Origin: Planctomycetota bacterium
GTDB taxonomy: Bacteria; Planctomycetota; PUPC01; DSUN01
Length of the DNA: 16,832 nt
Assembly (NCBI GenBank): GCA_016872875.1
Contig: VGYW01000164.1
Location: forward strand, 1-16,832
Direction: 5' to 3'
In this document: positions 13,901 through 16,832 of the stretch, in pieces
Numbering within the stretch: the first letter of the stretch is position 1
Layout: the number at the start of each line of letters is the position of its first letter
Position numbers and translations under genes: made by a program
Notes under the pieces: model-generated
What the model was told of the DNA's origin: nothing
Seen by the model: the letters and a program-made list of their open reading frames with translations, nothing else
The model's database searches: none

Positions 13901-15904
13901 AGCATTGCCGCCTGCGTCCACGGCGAAGCGCGCTCATTCCTGGGCGCGGTCAAGCCCATCAACGCCGCCGTGCCCATCGAGCTGGTCGTCAAGGACCCCG
14001 CCGGCCGCGAGCGCCTGCGAGTCTGCCGCGCCCACACCCCCGACGGCTACAAGGAGACCCTGCCGTTCCAGTGCGCCGCGCAGAGTGGCTCGTGGACCCT
14101 CACCGTCCGCGAGCTGCTCAGCGGCCAGATGGCCACCGCCACGTTCCGCGTCAGCGGCGGCTCCCAGGCCTGGGCCAGCCGCCGCGGGCCACTCGCCGCC
14201 TTCGACGGCGAGCGGGTGACCGCTCTCCTCCGCTCGACGCAGCCGCTCACGATCATCGTCGGCACCGACGAGGAGGCCGCGAAGGCCGAGACCCTGGCCG
14301 CCGCCCTGCGCCTCAACCAGCGCGAGGTCGAGGTGCGGCTCGCCGCCGAGCTCGCCAAGCCGCGGCCCCTCTCCAAGGATGAGGCGGTCGCCTACGTCAG
14401 CGCCGAGCCCAACAACGCGCCCCTGCCCAACATCCGCCAGCCCGCCATCCTCCTCGGCGAGGCTGCCACCCATCCCCTCATCCAGCGCGTCCACAACGCC
14501 GGCGTCCTGCCCCGAACCGTCACCCCCGACTACCCCGGCCCGGGCGGCGCGCTGCTCTGCTGTGTCGTCTCCGCCTTTGAGCCGGGCGTGCCGGCCGTCG
14601 TCGCCGCGGCCGCCGACGCGGCGGGGGTGGACCGCGCCATCGAGGCCCTCGCGGCCGCGGCCCGCGGCACCGTGCCGCAACTGGCCTGGCGCTCCCTCCC
14701 CGCCTCGCGCGCCGTCGCTTCGGCGGCTAAGCCGCCGCGCGCGCCCGCCTCACCCCAGCAGCTCGCCCCAGCCTGGACCTTCAAAGGCTCCGACCTCCCC
14801 ACCTGCGCCGCAGTCCCACTCCAGGGCACCGACGTCACGGTCGGCTTCTTCGACGGCACGGTCTTCTCCTTCAACAGCACGGGCAAGGAGACCTGGCGCC
14901 GCCGCTGCACCACCCGCACGCGCGCCGTCGCGCGCAGCCTCGACGGCGTCTGGGCCGCCATCGCCTCGTTCCCCGAGCTGATGCTCCTCTCGGCCCAGGG
15001 CCGCCTACAGTTCGGCGTCCCCCTCGAACAACCCGCCCTGCGGGCCGACTTCACGGCCACGGCCCTCACGCCCGACGGCACGCTCACCCTCGGCGGCACG
15101 CGCGCGGGCGAGGTAATCGCCTACGACCTCCAGGGCAACAAGGTCTTCACCCTGGGCGGAACGCCGGCCGAGGCGCCCAAGGAGGCCACGAAGGAAGGCG
15201 CGAAGGAGCCGGAGAAGCCCAAGGAGGCCGCAAAGGAAAGCACGAAGGAGCCGGAGAAGCCCAAGGAGGAGAAGGCGCCCGAGCCCCGCAAGCCCTCGGG
15301 CCTCGGCTGTGTCAACGCCATCGCCATCGCACCAAAGGACAGCACTATCCTCATCGGCGCCGAACTGGGCACCCTCGCCCTCGACCCCAAGGGCCAGGAG
15401 GTCTGGGCCTCCGCCGACCTCAACCGCGTCACCTCCATCGCCCCCAGCTACGGCGAGGAGCAAACGGTTGCCATCGGCACCCGCACCGGCCTCGTCGCCT
15501 GCGTCACCGGCGGCACTGTCCTCTGGCGCAACCAGGCCGACAGCTACGTCACCGCCGTCTGCTTCCGCGGCCAGACCCAGGAGATTGTGGCCGCGAGCCT
15601 CGACGGCACGCTCACCTGCTACGACAAGAACGGCAAGGCCCTCTGGACCCGGCGGTCGCCCGTCGGCTTCGCCCACGTCGCCTCCTCCCTCGACGGCACG
15701 CTCATTGCCGCCGCCGAGCTCACAGGCCGCGCCCTGCTCCTCAACAAGGCCGGCCAACCCGTCGCCGAGACCCAGCCCGTCCAGGGCATCATCCGCGCCT
15801 TCGCCTTCTCACCCGATGGCGAGCGCATCATCCTCGGCACCTCCACTGGCGAAGTCCTCGCCTTCAAATACCGCCGAGCCACGAGCGAACAGGACGAACT
15901 GTGA
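10901..15904 (+). CDS. Giant exported multidomain protein: Pro-rich spacer, GH42-like barrel and GATase-like domain, C-terminal beta-propeller
   Basis: A 1667-residue protein. The GTG start has GGAG 7 bases upstream and opens a leader VKRALCLVAWLAPLAICLSTC; C at about 21-22 in an imperfect lipobox suggests a lipoprotein or Sec export. Residues 63-264 are an EPPKEPxPPKP repeat, probably a stiff spacer. A beta-sandwich follows (about 268-366), then a region like GH42-type glycosidases with possible catalytic Glu at E514 (LLTDEALL) and E653 (LWFMPEVSNE), then a GATase/trimerisation-like domain (about 725-850: VAILYSATEH, KVILAIGLNRVRPEVKAALERHIAAGGVV). Residues of about 930-1280 are beta-rich and not recognised. 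From about 1290 to the end there are PQQ/WD40-like propeller blades (DGTLTCYDKNGKALWTRR, DGTLIAAAE), interrupted at about 1425-1464 by a Lys/Glu/Pro-rich insert. Glycosidase activity is inferred; the catalytic residues are unverified. Confidence 0.72.
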   Translation: MKRALCLVAWLAPLAICLSTCIQPRQMPEALDPALVEAEIIKAKGGDLAKVEPEKEPVIAMAEPPKEPAAPKPTPPKEPVAPKPEPPKEPIPPRPEPPKEPTPPKPEPPKEPTPPKPEPPKEPVPPKPEPPKEPKPPKPEPPKEPTPPKPEPPKEPTPPKPEPPKEPTPPKPVPPKEPVPPKPEPPKPEPPKEPVAPKPEPPKEPVVPKPEPPKPEPPKEPVPPKPEPPKPEPPKEPVAPKPEPPKEPVVPKPEPPKEPVPPKPQRAAGPFLFSPVQRTCFAAGETAEYTVVLVSEADIPNAAVTLSVANEAGETWTTTDSLGLLPAGRYSMAYGVDVSCFPEGAYKVSARFGEQAAPPLDLVVAAQAPRTHFPLAGWVGKAPKWDLDAQRWARFLGLNTVLLEGRSPRGAESTLVMDEAFSATSRGMRAAPDSRPMEVGLAIPPFIQVADRLTAAGLNWLDANAVSSEDQNPLMPERDLANPLTVRGALHRIHQTLQAERRFRRFAGLLLTDEALLPRAHVGDATTPFGLAGHLAAYQKRSEAKEQVPWQKGSESWDQWYPYVLFRAGILGEALGEWAAAARAVRSDAVVTSLLHSPTLLADGAYPPLAAEGLPIITTTAPLNGPAGMMMPAVVADLQRAGNRGRPLWFMPEVSNEADLDEIRAAIFLALARKIDGVVYPKNVDYHLDRPAIGAGATDVQASIGGINDLLTRLGDFFLALERPADDVAILYSATEHIERMGRDPLKDPDAPSYPWTLIGAYNACLFAHFPATFLTEEELLGAAKLKSKVILAIGLNRVRPEVKAALERHIAAGGVVLTDTTTKAEIEGARPLGVEFPDIYRHFQNPPLGEGEQKTTPELERRDVAIQIRLLYPLLGPLRTELRQHIERDYTTADPDVVACDQRCGAGRYIFLVNNTQQVGFTRGLKWELAAGQSRVTFREGNYAVYEAVEGKRVFPIRDKGHPSLALILPPGALRVYALLPEAIRGVRISRASLGRDGLSIAACVHGEARSFLGAVKPINAAVPIELVVKDPAGRERLRVCRAHTPDGYKETLPFQCAAQSGSWTLTVRELLSGQMATATFRVSGGSQAWASRRGPLAAFDGERVTALLRSTQPLTIIVGTDEEAAKAETLAAALRLNQREVEVRLAAELAKPRPLSKDEAVAYVSAEPNNAPLPNIRQPAILLGEAATHPLIQRVHNAGVLPRTVTPDYPGPGGALLCCVVSAFEPGVPAVVAAAADAAGVDRAIEALAAAARGTVPQLAWRSLPASRAVASAAKPPRAPASPQQLAPAWTFKGSDLPTCAAVPLQGTDVTVGFFDGTVFSFNSTGKETWRRRCTTRTRAVARSLDGVWAAIASFPELMLLSAQGRLQFGVPLEQPALRADFTATALTPDGTLTLGGTRAGEVIAYDLQGNKVFTLGGTPAEAPKEATKEGAKEPEKPKEAAKESTKEPEKPKEEKAPEPRKPSGLGCVNAIAIAPKDSTILIGAELGTLALDPKGQEVWASADLNRVTSIAPSYGEEQTVAIGTRTGLVACVTGGTVLWRNQADSYVTAVCFRGQTQEIVAASLDGTLTCYDKNGKALWTRRSPVGFAHVASSLDGTLIAAAELTGRALLLNKAGQPVAETQPVQGIIRAFAFSPDGERIILGTSTGEVLAFKYRRATSEQDEL
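11087..11692 (+). repeat. 33-bp tandem repeat encoding EPPKEPxPPKP
   Basis: About 202 codons are built from an 11-residue unit EPPKEPxPPKP, where x is T, V, A, I or K, with some units shortened to EPPKP. A higher-order duplication is visible: the block starting at 11428 recurs at 11557, 129 bases (43 codons) later, nearly identical over about 115 bases. Such in-frame repeats change length easily by slippage or recombination. The encoded segment should be extended and polyproline-rich, with alternating charges. Confidence 0.9.
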
Positions 15905-15914
15905 GCGAAGCAGT

Positions 15915-15986
15915 TGGATGAATGGACGGGTGGATGAATGGATGAATGTCTGACACCCATCCACCCATCCAATCATCCATTCATCC
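15915..15986. repeat. Inverted arrays of octamer repeats downstream of the giant gene
   Basis: Four 8-base units of the type GGATGAAT (15916-15947, the second unit GGACGGGT) are followed by a 7-base loop and four inverted units of the type ACCCATCC/ATTCATCC (15955-15986). Together they can form an imperfect 32-base-pair hairpin. It starts 11 bases after the stop codon of the giant gene, the same position as the heptamer array after the FlgT-domain-like gene. Confidence 0.75.
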
Positions 15987-16014
15987 CCCGTTCCTGGCCC
16001 AGGAGCCCTTGCCA

Positions 16015-16215
16015 ATGGAGATGATCCTCGACGGCGGCAAGACCGTCATCTGCCCCGAATGCTACGCCCACCTCCACGTCCCCGAGCCCGTCAAGGAGGG
16101 CCAGGAACTCGAGTGCCACCAGTGCCGCCTCCTCATCGTCATCAAGAAGGTCAAGGGCAAGCTCACCCCCGTCGCCCACCAGCCCAAGGACGCTACAGAG
16201 GACAAGGCCTGGTAG
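16015..16215 (+). CDS. Small LysW-like zinc-ribbon protein
   Basis: A 66-residue protein with CPEC (13-16) and CHQC (34-37), 17 residues apart, a four-cysteine zinc ribbon. The pattern VICPECYAHLHVPEPVKEGQELECHQC closely resembles the LysW carrier protein, in which a zinc ribbon presents amino-acid intermediates on a C-terminal Glu. Here the tail is KDATEDKAW and lacks the EDWGE-type end, so a carrier role is unlikely and a general zinc-ribbon protein is the safer call. ATG chosen because AGGAG lies 9 bases upstream; the in-frame ATG at 15946 lies in the octamer array. It sits between the giant gene and the tRNA pair. Confidence 0.7.
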   Translation: MEMILDGGKTVICPECYAHLHVPEPVKEGQELECHQCRLLIVIKKVKGKLTPVAHQPKDATEDKAW

Positions 16216-16255
16216 CCCCCCGGAACAGGGGCCAGACTCGGGCCGAGGGGCCGGG

Positions 16256-16283
16256 TTGACTTTCGGGGCGAAGGGGCTATAAT
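16256..16283 (+). promoter_or_regulatory. Strong sigma70-like promoter for the tRNA-Pro/tRNA-His pair
   Basis: TTGACT (16256-16261, five of six), a 16-base spacer and a perfect TATAAT (16278-16283). The predicted start near 16290 is about 12 bases before tRNA-Pro. This is the best promoter match in the window. The stretch between the boxes and the tRNA is GC-rich but no convincing stringent discriminator can be claimed. Confidence 0.75.
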
Positions 16284-16301
16284 TGAGGCAGTGGACGCAG
16301 A

Positions 16302-16379
16302 CGGGGTGTGGCGCAGTTTGGCTAGCGCGCGTGCCTTGGGAGCACGAGGTCAGCGGTTCAAGTCCGCTCACCCCGACCA
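16302..16379 (+). tRNA. tRNA-Pro (anticodon UGG)
   Basis: A complete 78-base cloverleaf. The acceptor stem is CGGGGTG (16302-16308) with CACCCCG (16369-16375), discriminator A, and encoded CCA (16377-16379). The anticodon arm is CGTGC-CTTGGGA-GCACG, giving TGG with the expected T before and G after the anticodon. The T arm is AGCGG-TTCAAGT-CCGCT. D-arm stem GCGC/GCGC. It reads CCA-type proline codons and, with wobble modification, probably others. Confidence 0.96.
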
Positions 16380-16393
16380 CGCCTCTGCCCGCG

Positions 16394-16470
16394 GTGGGTG
16401 TAGCTCAGTTGGTTAGAGCGACAGACTGTGGCTCTGTAGGCCGAGGGTTCGAGTCCCTTCACCCACCCCA
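16394..16470 (+). tRNA. tRNA-His (anticodon GUG)
   Basis: A complete 77-base cloverleaf. The acceptor stem is GTGGGTG (16394-16400) with CACCCAC (16460-16466), discriminator C at 16467 and encoded CCA (16468-16470). A G at 16393 can be the extra G-1 that pairs with the C discriminator, the identity signature of bacterial tRNA-His. The anticodon arm is ACAGA-CTGTGGC-TCTGT, anticodon GTG. The T arm is GAGGG-TTCGAGT-CCCTT with one G-T pair. It lies 14 bases after tRNA-Pro and is probably co-transcribed. Confidence 0.96.
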
Positions 16471-16783
16471 GTGCTGACTTCGTGCCAGGCCAGCGGGCAT
16501 CGGCTGCGGCGTGAGCGCCGCCTCCCTTCTCGCCCATCCCTCCTGGGAGGGCAGCCCCCGGGCCTCACCCCCCCAACCCCACCTGCCTTCCCGTCGCAGG
16601 AAAAGGGGACATTCTACTTTTTTCGGGCGCGGTGTTGGTGGTCTATCTATCATCAGGTATCGCAGTTACTTACGTTATCACTGCGGCAAGGTGAACAATA
16701 AAGTAGGCTCTCCGGGCTTTCTTGTGGGTGCCCACAAGGGGGGCGCCAAGCCGAGGAACCCTTCTACCTCCCTCAGCATAGGC
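16471..16783. other. Intergenic region after the tRNAs, no convincing gene
   Basis: No good gene is seen. The region holds a GC hairpin GCGGCG-TGAG-CGCCGC at 16506-16521 soon after tRNA-His, without a following T-run; a CCCTCC/GGGAGGG palindrome near 16540-16552; an AAAAG/CTTTT element annotated separately; a CGCAGT (16661-16666) with ACTGCG (16680-16685) inverted repeat; and a CTTGTGGG-TG-CCCACAAG hairpin at 16721-16738. From about 16600 onward the sequence is richer in A and T than the rest of the window, which could mark inserted DNA. Confidence 0.45.
16601..16623. terminator. AAAAG...CTTTTTT hairpin with T-run; possible tRNA operon terminator or mobile-element end
   Basis: AAAAG (16601-16605) can pair with CTTTT (16617-16621) around an 11-base loop GGGACATTCTA, followed by more T, for a run of six T (16618-16623). 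On the plus strand this could weakly terminate the tRNA transcript, although the stem is short and A-T rich. The GGGGACATTCTAC core also looks to me like a widely repeated motif near transposase genes in metagenomic bacteria; that is memory of a pattern, not a search result. Confidence 0.35.
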
Positions 16784-16832
16784 ATGGCAAGGACTTACGC
16801 CGAAATACACCTGTGCCGGCGCTGGATCGCCA
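16784..16832 (+). CDS. Partial reading frame at the window edge, faintly IS30-transposase-like N-terminus
   Basis: An ATG at 16784 opens MARTYAEIHLCRRWIA and runs off the window. The pattern RTYxxIxLxxRxxIA loosely resembles the first helix of IS30-type transposases, which begin with a Leu/Arg-rich helix-turn-helix. Sixteen residues are too few to decide. The same frame is open further upstream, with a possible GTG at 16691. No good Shine-Dalgarno sequence precedes the ATG. Confidence 0.22.
   Translation, partial: MARTYAEIHLCRRWIA

Noticed and set aside
10793..13921. A 1042-codon open frame on the minus strand opposite the giant gene
   Set aside because: It lies wholly antisense to a protein with clear leader, repeat and domain structure; its composition (Gly, Leu, Arg and Asp-rich with no motifs) is what GC-rich codon bias produces on the opposite strand.
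16506..16521. GCGGCG/CGCCGC hairpin as the tRNA operon terminator
   Set aside because: A strong short stem but followed by C-rich sequence rather than a T-run; kept only as a note within the intergenic entry.

Overview
This is a GC-rich bacterial window with dense bacterial operons, signal peptides or lipoprotein-like leaders on the two largest proteins, and two ordinary bacterial tRNAs with encoded CCA. The mix of a very large heparinase II/III-type secreted protein, a glycosidase-like protein fused to a beta-propeller, short-repeat hairpins between genes and an MreC gene resembles metagenomic Planctomycetota/PVC or similar polysaccharide-degrading lineages. That placement is inference; no rRNA or universal marker gene is present to settle it.

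Layout. (1) 1-1316, plus strand: the 3' end of mreC, overlapping by ATGA a GNAT acetyltransferase gene. (2) 1317-1916: a 600-base gap with no convincing gene but two copies of a nested 60-base hairpin that show compensatory base changes. (3) 1917-5649, minus strand: a tight four-gene operon read from right to left: a 2-hydroxyacyl-CoA dehydratase D-component (HgdB-like) protein, a YbhN/AglD-type flippase-like membrane protein, a PHP-domain phosphoesterase and an RNase HI with an N-terminal extension. Spacings are 12 bases, an 8-base overlap and 12 bases. A sigma70-like promoter and a well-spaced Shine-Dalgarno sequence point to a GTG start at 5649. (4) 5650-6095: a divergent regulatory gap filled with GC-rich hairpin repeats. 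(5) 6096-7105, plus strand: a small protein resembling the FlgT C-terminal domain, a heptamer inverted array, and RidA. (6) 7126-10665, minus strand: an 1179-residue exported heparinase II/III-like protein with an in-frame palindromic insert. (7) 10666-10900: a divergent promoter region with two palindromes. (8) 10901-15904, plus strand: a 1667-residue exported multidomain protein with a Pro/Lys/Glu spacer, beta-sandwich, GH42-like barrel and GATase-like domain, further beta-rich domains and a C-terminal PQQ/WD40-like propeller. (9) 15915-16470: an octamer inverted array, a LysW-like zinc-ribbon protein, then a strong promoter and tRNA-Pro(UGG) and tRNA-His(GUG). (10) 16471-16832: compositionally different sequence with mobile-element-like motifs and a partial reading frame at the edge.

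The divergently transcribed heparinase-like and glycosidase-like proteins could act together on an extracellular polysaccharide. The four-gene minus operon has no obvious single pathway. The most distinctive non-coding signals are the paired nested hairpins at 1585-1644 and 1852-1914, the inverted arrays of 7-mers and 8-mers placed just after stop codons, and the palindromic repeat that has become part of the heparinase-like reading frame.
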